The notes beneath the pieces are model-generated. The model had not been told where the DNA came from. It was given only the letters and a program-made list of their open reading frames with translations, and made no database searches. The translations under genes and the position numbers were made by a program. Positions 1 to 8,948 of a stretch of 64,000 bases of DNA are shown here, piece after piece (the stretch's first letter is position 1; each line of letters begins with the position of its first letter). This DNA comes from a halophilic archaeon (GTDB taxonomy: Archaea; Halobacteriota; Halobacteria; Halobacteriales; Haladaptataceae): the NCBI GenBank assembly GCA_003298465.1, contig QNGA01000010.1:124001-188000 (forward strand). The letters run 5' to 3'.

Positions 1-2
1 GT

Positions 3-320
3 TTTCTCGCCGGGTCACGGAGTCCGGAGATGGTCGAGTGGAGCGACGAGCGCCTGGCAGCAGTGGCGGTCGAGGAGTTCGAAGAGGTCACCGGCCGTCC
101 GGCGCGGGTACTGTCCGTGCATCGACTGGAACACGGGATGCCCGCCTACGACGCGAGCTGGACCGCACTGGACGGGGTTTCGACGCCCGAGGGAGTCTAC
201 CTGTGTACGAACTACACGTCGCGGGCGGGGATTCCAGGCCGGATTCGGGAGGCGAAGGCGACGGCGGAAACCCTGGCCAAGCGCCAGACCGCCGACGTCA
301 CCCCTCGCTGTACTCCTTGA
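3..320 (+). CDS. FAD-dependent oxidoreductase, protoporphyrinogen-oxidase-like (C-terminal part only)
   Basis: The frame is open from the left edge, so only the last ~105 residues are present. They include MPAYDASWTALDG and YLCTNYTSRAGIPGRI. An aromatic segment followed by a Gly-rich 'GIP.RI.EA' stretch is typical of the C-terminal FAD-contacting region of flavin amine oxidases of the HemG/HemY (protoporphyrinogen oxidase) or phytoene-desaturase-like superfamily. The function within that superfamily cannot be fixed from the tail alone. The stop codon overlaps the 3' end of the convergent regulator gene by about 23 bases. Confidence 0.6.
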   Translation, partial: FLAGSRSPEMVEWSDERLAAVAVEEFEEVTGRPARVLSVHRLEHGMPAYDASWTALDGVSTPEGVYLCTNYTSRAGIPGRIREAKATAETLAKRQTADVTPRCTP

Positions 321-921
321 TTATCTTCTCCTCCACGCGGTGCAGGACCTCGCTGGCGGTCGATTTCGCCACCCCGGCCTCCTCGGCGAGTTCCGTCAGC
401 GAACACTCGCGCGGGGTGTCGTAGTACCCTGCCTCCACCGCGGCGTCCAGCAACTCCTGCTGACGGTCGGTCAGTAGACTCTCGGAGTCGACCATCTCCC
501 GGACGTACTCCACGTCGAAGGACATCCCGAACGCCTCCAGTTGCGTCGTGAACGCCGAGAGACGGTCGCGCGAGGCGGTTATCTCGATCTCCGCCACGCC
601 CTCCTGCACGGTGAACGGAAGCTCGAGCGGTAGCCCCGACTCCTGCACCGAAAACAGCAGTAGCGGTTCGGTCGTCTCGAACTCCACGAGCGCGGTCTCC
701 TCGGAGGCCTCGTGGAGTTCGAGGCTCACGATTTCCTCGTCGTCGTCCATCGCGCGCACCACGGCGGGCAGGTCCGACGACGTGATCTCCAGCAGGCCGA
801 CGCCCGTTTCCTCGGCGGGGAAGGCGGCGAGCACGCGGAACTCGGCGTTCGGACGGGTCGACGACACCTGATGAATCCATACGTCTTCCGGGAGCGTGAT
901 GTGCAGTTTCGCGGTCGGCAT
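298..921 (-). CDS. HTH-10 (bacterio-opsin-activator-type) transcriptional regulator
   Basis: This 207-residue protein has an N-terminal sensor-like beta-rich region (residues ~1-140) and a C-terminal helix-turn-helix (~150-203) beginning LTDRQQELLDAAVEAGYYD, which is the haloarchaeal Bat/HTH-10 signature; SLTELAEEAGVAKSTASEVL is the turn and recognition helix. I chose the ATG at 921 because the family usually starts MPxAKLxI and an in-frame ATG four codons upstream adds nothing conserved. It is transcribed divergently from a DUF2249 gene, and the ~113-base gap holds two palindromes that could be its operators. The inducer is unknown. Confidence 0.85.
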   Translation of the reverse strand: MPTAKLHITLPEDVWIHQVSSTRPNAEFRVLAAFPAEETGVGLLEITSSDLPAVVRAMDDDEEIVSLELHEASEETALVEFETTEPLLLFSVQESGLPLELPFTVQEGVAEIEITASRDRLSAFTTQLEAFGMSFDVEYVREMVDSESLLTDRQQELLDAAVEAGYYDTPRECSLTELAEEAGVAKSTASEVLHRVEEKIIKEYSEG

Positions 922-962
922 CCGTGCGTACATGTTCGGACCTCGCGCTCCCATAAGTCTCC

Positions 963-996
963 CCGAACGTGTTCGGAGGGTCGTCGAACGTGTTCG
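963..996. promoter_or_regulatory. Tandem palindromic operator-like pair
   Basis: Two palindromes built from CGAAC-GT-GTTCG lie at 963-976 and 985-996. Their centres are 21 bases apart, i.e. two helical turns, so they present the same DNA face. They sit between the divergent HTH-10 regulator and DUF2249 genes. Further GTTCGG half-sites occur at 934-939 and 1027-1032. Regulator binding is inferred. Confidence 0.55.
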
Positions 997-1034
997 GCGC
1001 AACGGTCGTAGCGGTACGAGTCGTCGTTCGGACC

Positions 1035-1307
1035 ATGCAGACCGACGTCACCGAAGCGGCGGTCGACCGGACTCGTGCTCCGACCGAACGACCACGCGAG
1101 TCGCTCGACGTCCGAGCACTCGGCCCGCCGAAACCGCTGACGCGGACGCTCGAAACGCTGGCCGACCTCGACGAGCGGACGGTGCTGGTGCAGGTCAACG
1201 ACCGTGCGCCCCGACACCTCTACCCGAAGCTCACCGAGAGAGGGTACGAGTACGAGACCGTCACGGACGACGGCGTGGTGGTGACTGCTATCTGGCAGAC
1301 GAAGTGA
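1035..1307 (+). CDS. DUF2249 domain protein (TusA/SirA-like fold)
   Basis: A 90-residue protein. The core from about residue 28 to the end (LDVRALGPPKPL...LLVQ-type strand, HLYPKLTERGYEYET, VVTAIWQ) matches the DUF2249 pattern, a small alpha/beta domain related to TusA/SirA. In haloarchaea such proteins often accompany denitrification or nitric-oxide-response genes and HTH-10 regulators. The ATG at 1035 (MQTDV) is preferred over upstream starts that run through the palindromes. It is divergent from the regulator at 298-921 and probably controlled by it. The biochemical role is unknown. Confidence 0.7.
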   Translation: MQTDVTEAAVDRTRAPTERPRESLDVRALGPPKPLTRTLETLADLDERTVLVQVNDRAPRHLYPKLTERGYEYETVTDDGVVVTAIWQTK

Positions 1308-1538
1308 GTGCCGCAGAGACAACCCCCGTTACCGGTGGTCGACGTCGGTCCGGTGAGCGGACGAGAAACGCAGGCTCTCTGTCGTACCATCGCGGCATTC
1401 GGAAGGGACGCGTGACGCGTCCGGTGCGATGAGCCGCGGGAGAACGAGTTCGGCGGTCAACGACCGGTGGAGTGCTACCGTCCGGGGGTTCCTGGCGGAC
1501 GCGTCTCGTTGGGGGTCCCGAACGCGAAGGGACACGTA

Positions 1539-2906
1539 TCACGCCGTCGACCGTGGTTCGGTCGTCGCCTCCCGCTCGGCCCGTCGCTGGACTCCCCGGA
1601 GCATCTTCCGCTCCATGACGAAGTGAGCCGGTTCCCAGAAGAGGTAGTCGACGGCGCCGAGGAGTCGGGGACGTCCGACCAGGGGACCGATCGAGGACTC
1701 GGCCGGCTTCGACCGCATCCGGGCAAGAAGCCGCGTCGTATCATCGCCGACCGGTTCGAGGACGAACGCCCACGTCCACGCCGGCGACTCGCCCGGCGGC
1801 CGGAGGACGAGCGCCCGCTCGGGGTCGAGACGGGCGACTTCGGGCGCCGACTCGGGTGACGATAACGGGTAGTCGGGAGGAGCGAGACGTACGACGTCGC
1901 CCTCCTCCAGGTCCTGATACTCCGGAACGATTCGCTCGACGTTGTGGATGTCCGCCCCGATAGCGTTCTCCAGCCAGTCGTAGCTGTAGAACCCGCCGCG
2001 ACCCTGCCCTATCTGGACGATCCACGGCCAGACCTCTCCGGGGGGCGCGTCGATTTCGACCGCGTGCGTGACCTGCCTGGTCGCCCCCGCGAGTAGGTCG
2101 TCGCCGGGAAGCGATTCCCTCGCCTCCTCGTCGGTCGCTCCCCAGCGTCGGTGCCACGGCCTGACCAAGAAGTGGTACGCTCCCGCGAGCACCAGCGTGG
2201 CCGTCGCCGCGACTCGCCCGCGAGTCCGAGACGAACGGGTCCGTTCGCCGGTTTCGACGCTCTTCGCCGTCGTCTCGTGGACCTGGCGTGCCCGCGTCTC
2301 GGCGTCGGTCGCCACGCGGTCCACCGCGCGCGACATCAGGTACCCCGCGAACGGACCGATGACCCGCCAGTATCGTCCGAAGTTCCGACTGGCGCGTGCG
2401 TCCGTCGTCGCGGTGCGGGCCTCGTAGGAGAGCACCGTCCGGTTCTCGCCGAACGGCCGAACTGACAGGCTGATCGCGAGCTTCGCGTACCCCGGTTCGT
2501 CGAACGTCACGAACTCCTCGGGGTCGACCTGTCGCCACTCGATACTTGGCCGCCAGAACTTCCCGACGGCGCCGAAGACGAACTCCTCGCCCGGCGTTTC
2601 GTCCAGCAACGTCCACTCGTCGGTCTCCGGAACGTCGGCGAACCGCAGTTGGTCCGGCGGATCCTCCGGAGCGGTTCCCCGGAGCCAGTTCGAGAGCGCC
2701 ACCGGCAGGTCGCGTAGCCGTCCGAGGGTGCGGACGACCGGCCCGAGGTCCAGCAGGTCGGCCGTCAGCATCGCCTCGTAGGTCGTCTCCGGGTCGGCGT
2801 CTACGACCGCGTGGCGAACTTCCGTCACGTCGTACTCCGGCAGGTACCTATCGACGAGCATCGACGGTTCCGCCTCGTTCGGGGCTGGGTTCGTCGAGGG
2901 ATCCAT
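1539..2906 (-). CDS. Two-domain SRPBCC (START-like) protein with central membrane segment
   Basis: This 455-residue protein has two tandem SRPBCC/START-like halves. The N-terminal half (about 20-200) has HAVVDADPETTYEAML and a DUF2867-like FGAVGKFWRP pattern. The C-terminal half (about 265-440) has HAVEIDAPPGEVWPWIVQIG and GGFYSYDWLEN, the classic SRPBCC start. Between them is a hydrophobic stretch near residues 228-246 (ATATLVLAGAYHFLV), a likely single membrane helix. SRPBCC domains bind hydrophobic ligands; no ligand can be assigned. I chose the ATG at 2906 over an ATG 13 codons upstream because it follows the unconserved leader. No operon partner is visible. Confidence 0.7.
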   Translation of the reverse strand: MDPSTNPAPNEAEPSMLVDRYLPEYDVTEVRHAVVDADPETTYEAMLTADLLDLGPVVRTLGRLRDLPVALSNWLRGTAPEDPPDQLRFADVPETDEWTLLDETPGEEFVFGAVGKFWRPSIEWRQVDPEEFVTFDEPGYAKLAISLSVRPFGENRTVLSYEARTATTDARASRNFGRYWRVIGPFAGYLMSRAVDRVATDAETRARQVHETTAKSVETGERTRSSRTRGRVAATATLVLAGAYHFLVRPWHRRWGATDEEARESLPGDDLLAGATRQVTHAVEIDAPPGEVWPWIVQIGQGRGGFYSYDWLENAIGADIHNVERIVPEYQDLEEGDVVRLAPPDYPLSSPESAPEVARLDPERALVLRPPGESPAWTWAFVLEPVGDDTTRLLARMRSKPAESSIGPLVGRPRLLGAVDYLFWEPAHFVMERKMLRGVQRRAEREATTEPRSTA

Positions 2907-3714
2907 CGTCCGCTCACCTCTGGCGGGGTACGGTTTCGAAGGCAATAGGTGGGACGGCAGTCCACGTACCAGTCTATTCGACAGTCGCCGAGTCAGGCGC
3001 TACGGAGCGAAACTCGCCAGCCACGGTCGACTGCTGATATCGATAGTATAGCGAAAGATACAGATGAATCTCATCACCTCCTTTTTTCGATTCGAATGTA
3101 TTGTAAGCTCCGACTCGTTTTCGCGTTTCTATTTGGAATCTGGGTGGAGTACTCCCCCCGGACGACGTCGGCGAGTGCAGGGTCGGAGGAGAGCTGTATG
3201 ACCCGGAAGGACGTTCCGGGAGCGGACTTCGGAACCGGTCGGTCAGTCGTGATACGGAGACCGCTTGCGTGGTCGACGGCTGCAGGAACGTGAAGCGGAT
3301 GGACGCGGAGACGCCTCGACGCCCGCTGGTACCATCGACGGCGATGCCGTCCGAGTCCTCTCTGGACCTGCGACATCGGCGGGGAGGACGGGGAGACGAA
3401 CCGGACGACGCGAACGAATTCGGACGGTCCGTCCCGAACGTGCCGAAACGACGTCGACGACGAGTCCGGGTCGAAGAGCGGGCGAGGATAGCGCTGGCGT
3501 GGTGTCGGCGTCTCGGCGTCGATTTCCGAGTTCGGACGACGCGTCGAACCTTTTTATGATATTTTCTAGTATCCAGTGCAAACGTCAGGTTCGGGGTTCT
3601 CCCGGCGGAGGCGTCGGCCGTCCGGTCGCAGCAGTCCGCCCGGAGAGTTGCCGACGTTCCGGAACGGACTCGGGCAGGGGTGGGCTTAATAGCCATGCCC
3701 CAGTGTTCCCCGAC
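2907..3714. other. Long intergenic region, no supported gene
   Basis: About 800 bases separate the SRPBCC gene from the aldose dehydrogenase. Open frames here are Arg/Ser-rich and lack the acidic bias of the neighbours, so I call none. AT-rich patches lie at about 3040-3115 and 3550-3580. The downstream promoter is at 3685-3691. Confidence 0.5.
3685..3691 (+). promoter_or_regulatory. TATA-like element of the aldose dehydrogenase gene
   Basis: CTTAATA lies about 27 bases before the ATG at 3715, the spacing expected of a haloarchaeal leaderless promoter. Confidence 0.5.
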
Positions 3715-4800
3715 ATGGAGCTAGACGCGCTTTTCGAGGATAGCTGTGCGCGCGACTGGGAAACGGTCGACGGCGGCGAGACGGCGCCTGTTCGGTTCGC
3801 CGTCATCGGCCTCGGATGGTTCACGAAGGGACGCGCCCTGCCGGCGCTCGAAACGAGCGACCGCTGCGAACCGACGGTGATGGTCAGCAGCACGACCGAG
3901 AAGGCCGAGCGAGTGGCGGCCGACACGGACGGCGCGGTCGACGGTATCGACTACGACGAGTTCCACGACGGCGTCGCCCGCGACGAGTACGACGCGGTCT
4001 ACGTCTGTACGCCCAACGCGCTGCACCTCGAATACGTGGAGACCGCGGCGGCGTACGGGAAACACGTCCTCTGCGAGAAGCCGATGGAACGCGACAGCGA
4101 GCGCGCCCGGGAACTCATCGAGGCGTGCGAGGCGGCCGGCGTCGAACTGATGGTCGCCTACCGGATGCACACCGAACCGGCGGTCCGACGCGCGCGCGAA
4201 CTCGTCGAGTCGGGGTTCGTCGGGGAACCGATGGAGGTGCGCGGGGACATGTCCCAGCGCCTGCTCGACCGCATCAATCCGGACCCCGACCAGTGGCGAC
4301 TCGACGAGGGACTGGCCGGCGGTGGCGCGCTCTTCGACATCGGCATCTACCCGCTGAACACGGCCCGCTTCCTCCTGGACGCCGACCCCGTGGCCGTCAC
4401 GGGCCGGACAGCGAGCACTCACGACGCCTTCGACGACGTGGACGAGACGGTGTCCTTCACGCTGGAGTTCCCCGACGAGGTGTACGCGTCCTGTTACGCC
4501 AGTCACAACGCTCGCCAGTCCAGCGGCATCACCGTGACCGGCACGGAGGGCCAGGTGCGCGTCGAACCCGCGTTCTTCCAGGACCAGTCGCGGACCCTAC
4601 ACGTCTCGCGGGGGGACAGCCGGTCGTCCATCTCGCTCGAGAAGGTCGACCAGATGCTGGAGGAGTTCGACTACTTCGCCGACCGCGTCCGCGGTGACGC
4701 GCCGATGCACCCGGACGGCGAGCACGGTCTCGTCGACATGGTGACGATAGAGGCCGTCTACGAGTCGGCGGCGGACCGGACCTGGACCCCCGTCGAGTGA
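3715..4800 (+). CDS. Gfo/Idh/MocA-family aldose (D-xylose-type) dehydrogenase
   Basis: A 361-residue enzyme with an N-terminal Rossmann motif (FAVIGLGWFTKGRALPALE, ~28-46), the family's catalytic Lys in CEKPM (Lys122) and the C-terminal dimer-sheet domain with GGGALFDIGIYPLNTARF. The overall pattern, including PDPDQWRLD and GEHGLVD.RTIEAVYE-like ends, closely resembles the NADP-dependent D-xylose dehydrogenase of Haloferax volcanii as I recall it. It would oxidise an aldose at C1 to the lactone in the cytoplasm, the first step of a non-phosphorylative route. No lactonase gene is visible nearby. Glucose or another aldose could be the true substrate. The ATG at 3715 fits the promoter; the frame is open upstream but unconserved. 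Confidence 0.82.
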   Translation: MELDALFEDSCARDWETVDGGETAPVRFAVIGLGWFTKGRALPALETSDRCEPTVMVSSTTEKAERVAADTDGAVDGIDYDEFHDGVARDEYDAVYVCTPNALHLEYVETAAAYGKHVLCEKPMERDSERARELIEACEAAGVELMVAYRMHTEPAVRRARELVESGFVGEPMEVRGDMSQRLLDRINPDPDQWRLDEGLAGGGALFDIGIYPLNTARFLLDADPVAVTGRTASTHDAFDDVDETVSFTLEFPDEVYASCYASHNARQSSGITVTGTEGQVRVEPAFFQDQSRTLHVSRGDSRSSISLEKVDQMLEEFDYFADRVRGDAPMHPDGEHGLVDMVTIEAVYESAADRTWTPVE

Positions 4801-4901
4801 GTCCCGTCCGACGTGGACCTCCCCGCCCCGGACTTCGCCGTACCGGAGCTGTCCAGACCGGACGTTCCCCTACCGGAGGTCGCGCGGTACCGGACGTCAC
4901 G

Positions 4902-4923
4902 TAAAAAACGGCGACGGGCGTCG
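4902..4923 (-). terminator. Hairpin plus T-tract downstream of the aldehyde dehydrogenase gene
   Basis: Read on the minus strand, a CGACG-CC-CGTCG hairpin is followed by CCGTTTTTT, about 24-45 bases past the aldehyde dehydrogenase stop. Archaeal termination relies on T-tracts, so this is a reasonable terminator. It lies between two convergent genes. Confidence 0.45.
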
Positions 4924-4946
4924 TTACTTCGTTTTCGCGGCCCGTC

Positions 4947-6422
4947 TCAGGCGTTGAACCCCTGGTGGAACCCGACGAGCTTCTCGCGCGAGAAGTGGTC
5001 GAGGGCGTACTTGATGCCCTCCTTGCCGACGCCGGAGTCCTTGAACCCGCCGTAGGGCATGTGGTCTGCGCGGAATCCGGAGACGGTGTTGATGTTGACG
5101 CCGCCGGCGTCGATCTCGTCCGCGGCGCGTTTCCCGCGGTCGATGTCCTGCGTGAACAGTCCGGCTTCGAGCCCGTAGTTCGTGTTGTTGGCCTCCTCGA
5201 TGGCCTCGTCGAAGTCGCTCACCGGGATGACGGGCACGAGCGGTCCGAACACCTCCTCGCTGGCCGCGGGCATCTCCGGCGTGACGCCCGAGAGGACGGT
5301 CGGTTCGAACACGCGCTCCCCGAGGTCGCCGCCGTAGTTGCCGCCGTACTCCACGGTCGCACCCTGCTCGACCGTCGCCTCGAACAGGTCGACGACGGTC
5401 TGGAACTGGTCGTCGTCGACCATCGAGGCGACGTCGGTCTCGTCGTCCGTCGGGTCGCCGACGGTCAGCGATTCGGCGGCGTCGACGAGCGCGTCGACGA
5501 GTTCGTCTTCGACGGTCTCGTGGACGAGAACGCGCTCGACGCTGTTGCAGACCTGCCCGGCGTTCGAACAGGCGCCGCCGACGAGCTGTTCCGCGGCCTG
5601 CTCGATGTCGGTGTCGTCCCAGACGATGGTCGGGTCGTTCCCGCCGAGTTCCAGGGTGAGCTCCTTCATGCCGCTGTTGTTCGCGAGATACTTGCCGACG
5701 TCCGTCGACCCCGTGAAGGAGATGGCCTCGACCGCCTCGTGGTCGAGGATCGCGTCGCCGACGGTCGACCCGCTCCCGGTGACGACGTTCACGAGACCGT
5801 CGGGGGCGTCCACCTCCTCGGCGGCCTCCGCCAGGCACTCGAACAGCACGATGGAGCTCAGGGGCGTGTTGGACGCCGGTTTACCGACGACGGCGTTGCC
5901 CGCGGCGAGGGCGGGACCGACCTTGTGGACCATGAGGTTCAGCGGGAAGTTGAACGGCGTGATGGCGGCGACGACCCCCAGCGGCTCGCGCTGGGTGAAA
6001 CAGTGGTCCTTCGCGAACCCCTTCTGGCCGTCCATCGGAACGTACTCGCCGAACATCCGCTTTGCCTCCTCGCCGGAGAGCCGCAGCGTCTGTACGGCTC
6101 GGTCGACCTCGGTCCGCGACTCCGAGAGCGGTTTCCCCTGTTCGCTCGTGACGACGTTCGCCACCTCGTCCGCGCGCTCTTCGAGTCTGTCCGCGGCCGC
6201 GGTGAGTAGCTCGTAGCGCTCGTAGGCCGAGAGCGTCGACTCCCGGTACGCACGGTCTGCGGCCTCGATGGCCTCGTTCACTTGTGCCGCACTCGCGACC
6301 GGGACGGACCCGACGGTGGAGCCGTCGTACGGATAGTCGACGTCCGTTCGGTCGTCAGCGTCGACCCACTCGCCGTCGATGAGCATCTGCTTGTCGAGAC
6401 GGTTGGCTACTTCCAGGCTCAT
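4947..6422 (-). CDS. NAD(P)-dependent aldehyde dehydrogenase
   Basis: A 491-residue member of the aldehyde dehydrogenase superfamily. The active-site set is complete: Asn158 in ITPFNFP, Lys181 in GKPAS, the FTGST cofactor loop (236-240), general base Glu258 in LELGGND and nucleophile Cys292 in NAGQVCNS. The pattern resembles lactaldehyde, glyceraldehyde or alpha-ketoglutarate-semialdehyde dehydrogenases. In this island it most plausibly oxidises the short aldehyde produced by the adjacent aldolase, or alpha-ketoglutarate semialdehyde if the pathway follows the Haloferax xylose route. It is divergent from the aldolase gene, and an ACTTATT-type TATA element lies near 6446-6452. The exact substrate is undetermined. 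Confidence 0.85.
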   Translation of the reverse strand: MSLEVANRLDKQMLIDGEWVDADDRTDVDYPYDGSTVGSVPVASAAQVNEAIEAADRAYRESTLSAYERYELLTAAADRLEERADEVANVVTSEQGKPLSESRTEVDRAVQTLRLSGEEAKRMFGEYVPMDGQKGFAKDHCFTQREPLGVVAAITPFNFPLNLMVHKVGPALAAGNAVVGKPASNTPLSSIVLFECLAEAAEEVDAPDGLVNVVTGSGSTVGDAILDHEAVEAISFTGSTDVGKYLANNSGMKELTLELGGNDPTIVWDDTDIEQAAEQLVGGACSNAGQVCNSVERVLVHETVEDELVDALVDAAESLTVGDPTDDETDVASMVDDDQFQTVVDLFEATVEQGATVEYGGNYGGDLGERVFEPTVLSGVTPEMPAASEEVFGPLVPVIPVSDFDEAIEEANNTNYGLEAGLFTQDIDRGKRAADEIDAGGVNINTVSGFRADHMPYGGFKDSGVGKEGIKYALDHFSREKLVGFHQGFNA

Positions 6423-6554
6423 ACCTCAACGTGGCCCAACGTCACAATAAGTGTTGCCCCGAGAACGCCGCTCGTGCAGCCGCCGGGTCCGTCGTCTGCT
6501 ACGCGCCGTTTTTGACAGAAAGGAGAGAGCTTAACCGATTGTGACTCCATCCCA

Positions 6555-6564
6555 AATTATAAAT
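6555..6564 (+). promoter_or_regulatory. TATA element of the aldolase-like gene
   Basis: AATTATAAAT is centred about 28 bases before the ATG at 6588, a strong haloarchaeal promoter with a leaderless start. Confidence 0.65.
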
Positions 6565-6587
6565 CGGTGCTAGTCCAGTCAGTAGTT

Positions 6588-7496
6588 ATGGACCTATCGG
6601 GGACAGTCGTTCCCATGGCTACGCCTACCGACAGGCGGAGCGGGGAAATCGATGTGTCTGCGCTCGAGCGATTCACGGACTCCCTCGTCCGGAGCGGCGT
6701 TCACGGCCTGTTTCCGGGGAGTTCTATCGGAGAGTTCTCGAGCCTGACGACCGAGCAGAATCGTACCGTCGTAGAGACCGTCGCCGCCGTCGCCGACGAC
6801 CGCGTTCCCGTCTTCGCGGGCTGTGGCCACACGAGCGTCGACGCCGTCGTGGAGAACGCACGGACGGCCGCAGCGGCGGACGCCGACGTCGCCGTCGTCG
6901 TCACTCCCTACTACCTGAGTACGACACAGAGCGGTCTCGACGGCTTCTTCACCGACGTCGCGGACCGGTCGCCGCTTCCGGTCGTCCTGTACAACATCCC
7001 ACAGCTGACCGGCAACCCGATCGAGATAGAGACCGTGGCGTCGCTCGCGGACCACCGGAACGTCGTCGGACTGAAAGACACCTCCGGCGACCTCACCTAC
7101 CACCACCGAGTCAACGAACGGACCGCCGAGGAGTTCACCGTCTTTCAGGGCGCGACCGAACTCGCCGCTGCGTCGCTCGAACTCGGGTCCGACGGAATCA
7201 TCGCGGGCCCCGCGAACGTCTTTCCGGAACACCTCGCTCGCCTGTACGAGGCCTACGAGTCGAACGACCACGACGTCGTCTCCCGCATCATGGAGCGCGT
7301 CGTCGCGCCCGCGGTCAGCGCGACGAACGACCTCCCGACCGCCGCGGCGGTCAAACACCTCGTCGCCGTCCACGAGATGGACATCGGCGACCCGCTGCCG
7401 CCCCTGCCGACGCTGACGGAGTCCGAGCGGGCGCGACTGGAGCAGTCCTACGGGCGCATCGTCGACGCCGTCGAGAACGGACGAGTCGAGCAGTGA
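6588..7496 (+). CDS. DapA/KDG-aldolase family protein (2-keto-3-deoxy-sugar-acid aldolase or dehydratase)
   Basis: A 302-residue class I aldolase of the dihydrodipicolinate synthase/N-acetylneuraminate lyase superfamily. It has GSSIGE (44-49) of the GxxGE motif, Tyr135 in VVLYNIPQ and Schiff-base Lys163 in VGLKDTSGD. In haloarchaeal sugar clusters this family cleaves 2-keto-3-deoxy-gluconate or -galactonate to pyruvate and an aldehyde, or dehydrates 2-keto-3-deoxy-pentonates. The neighbouring sugar-acid dehydratases and aldehyde dehydrogenase support such a role rather than lysine biosynthesis. The start coincides with a leaderless promoter; an upstream in-frame ATG lies too close to the TATA box to be used. 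Confidence 0.8.
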   Translation: MDLSGTVVPMATPTDRRSGEIDVSALERFTDSLVRSGVHGLFPGSSIGEFSSLTTEQNRTVVETVAAVADDRVPVFAGCGHTSVDAVVENARTAAAADADVAVVVTPYYLSTTQSGLDGFFTDVADRSPLPVVLYNIPQLTGNPIEIETVASLADHRNVVGLKDTSGDLTYHHRVNERTAEEFTVFQGATELAAASLELGSDGIIAGPANVFPEHLARLYEAYESNDHDVVSRIMERVVAPAVSATNDLPTAAAVKHLVAVHEMDIGDPLPPLPTLTESERARLEQSYGRIVDAVENGRVEQ

Positions 7497-7604
7497 CCGC
7501 GCGGTCCGCTCGTCGTCACCCATCGAACTTCTTCGAACTACTCGCGGTCGCGTCGGTGCGCCTCGACTGCAGCAACGACGATCCGCGAAAGAGAGGCAGT
7601 TTCG

Positions 7605-8924
7605 TCAGCCGCTGTTGACCTGGCTATCGATCTGGCTTTGGGCGTCGTCGAGCGCCTTCTTCGGCGACTTGTTCTTGATCAGCGCCTTGTTGCACTCCGT
7701 GAAGACGATCTTCGAGAACGTCGAGTACTTCGGCGTCGAGGGGCGGGCGCTCGTCTGCTCGACGATGTTCTTGAACACCTTCAGATGTTCCGCCTGCTCG
7801 AAGTACTTGTCCTTGTAGAGTTCCTGCCGAACCGGGAGTCGACTGTGCTCGAGCGCCATGTTCTTCTGGGCCTTCATCGAGGCCATGAAGTTGGCGAACT
7901 GCTGGGCCGCTCCCTTGTTCTTCGAGTTCTTGTTGATGAAGATGTTCCAGCCGCCGAGACAGGAGTTTTTCGCGTTGGGGTTGCCCTCGGCCTTCGGCAT
8001 CGGCGCGACGTCGAACTTGTTTTTGACCGCCGACCCGTCCTCGTTCATCAGCGCGTAGGCGTACGGCCAGTTGCGCATGAAGATGGTGTTGCCCTGCTGG
8101 AAGGTCTTCCGGTTCTGGTCGGTGCTGGACGAGGGGATGGAGTCCGGCGTCACGTTGTGCTCGTGGATGAGGTCGACGGCGTGGGAGAGCGCGTCGACGC
8201 CCTTCTGGGTGTTCACCTTGAGTTTCCCGTTCTTCCGGACGCCGCCGCCCATGCCCCACAGCCAGTTGAGCCACATGATGGTCAGCCCCTCGTTGGCACC
8301 ACCTTGCCAGATGTAACCGTTGAGGTCCTTGTCGCTGTTCTGCTTGATGTCTTTCGCCATCTTCACGAGCTCCATGTACGTCTTCGGAGGCTCGTCGTAG
8401 CCGGCGTCTTTCAGGAGGTCGGTGCGGTAGTACAGCGCGTTGGCGTCCGTGTGAATCGGCATCCCGTACATCGAGCCGTCGATGGTGACGGACTCGACGG
8501 GGGTCTTCAGCATCTTGTCGGTGTGGCCGTTCGAATCCTCGACCTTGGCCGCCCAGCCGTTCTTGACGAACTCCGCGGGCCAGACGACGTCCATGTTCCC
8601 GACGTCGAACGCCGATGACTGGGAGATGAACTGGTTGACGTAGTACTTCCGCGTCGACGACGACTCGGCGGGCGTCTTCTGGGAGTTGAGTTGGACGTTC
8701 TTCGCCTGCTCGTTGAACATCGGCAGCAGGTCCTTCGCGTCCGCGCTGAAGTAGCCGGGGTAGACGTACTTTATCTTAGTCTTGCCACCGTCCTGGTTGC
8801 CGGAGCCTCCGCCGCCGCCACCGCCGCCGTCGCCACCGGTACACCCTGCGAGCAGGGCGGTTCCACCGGCGGCCATTCCTTTCAGTAGCTGACGTTTCGA
8901 ACGGCTAGTATCCTCGTTCCACAT
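7605..8924 (-). CDS. ABC transporter sugar-binding lipoprotein (CUT1 family)
   Basis: A 439-residue family-1 extracellular solute-binding protein. The signal carries SKRQLLKG (a KR variant of the twin-arginine motif), a hydrophobic stretch and lipobox LLAGC with Cys28, followed by a Gly-rich tether (GGDGGGGGGGG). The mature part has MalE-like features (VYPGYFSADAKDLLPMFNEQ, MYGMPIHTDANALYYRTDLL, GGWNIFINKNSKNK). It would be anchored outside the membrane and deliver sugar to the two permeases at 12.8-14.7 kb and the ATPase at 19.6 kb, which are encoded apart from it. A palindrome overlaps its promoter. The ligand is not known. Confidence 0.88.
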   Translation of the reverse strand: MWNEDTSRSKRQLLKGMAAGGTALLAGCTGGDGGGGGGGGSGNQDGGKTKIKYVYPGYFSADAKDLLPMFNEQAKNVQLNSQKTPAESSSTRKYYVNQFISQSSAFDVGNMDVVWPAEFVKNGWAAKVEDSNGHTDKMLKTPVESVTIDGSMYGMPIHTDANALYYRTDLLKDAGYDEPPKTYMELVKMAKDIKQNSDKDLNGYIWQGGANEGLTIMWLNWLWGMGGGVRKNGKLKVNTQKGVDALSHAVDLIHEHNVTPDSIPSSSTDQNRKTFQQGNTIFMRNWPYAYALMNEDGSAVKNKFDVAPMPKAEGNPNAKNSCLGGWNIFINKNSKNKGAAQQFANFMASMKAQKNMALEHSRLPVRQELYKDKYFEQAEHLKVFKNIVEQTSARPSTPKYSTFSKIVFTECNKALIKNKSPKKALDDAQSQIDSQVNSG

Positions 8925-8948
8925 ACATTGTCACACAAGGTCAGGTGG

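Noticed and set aside
3074..3696. Overlapping open frames in the gap before the aldose dehydrogenase
   Set aside because: All are Arg/Ser/Pro-rich in every frame and show no conserved motif; treated as intergenic.
4821..4900. Repeated TACCGGA-type motif between the convergent dehydrogenase genes
   Set aside because: Three loose copies of ACCGGA in GC-rich DNA are close to chance; only the nearby hairpin/T-tract was kept.
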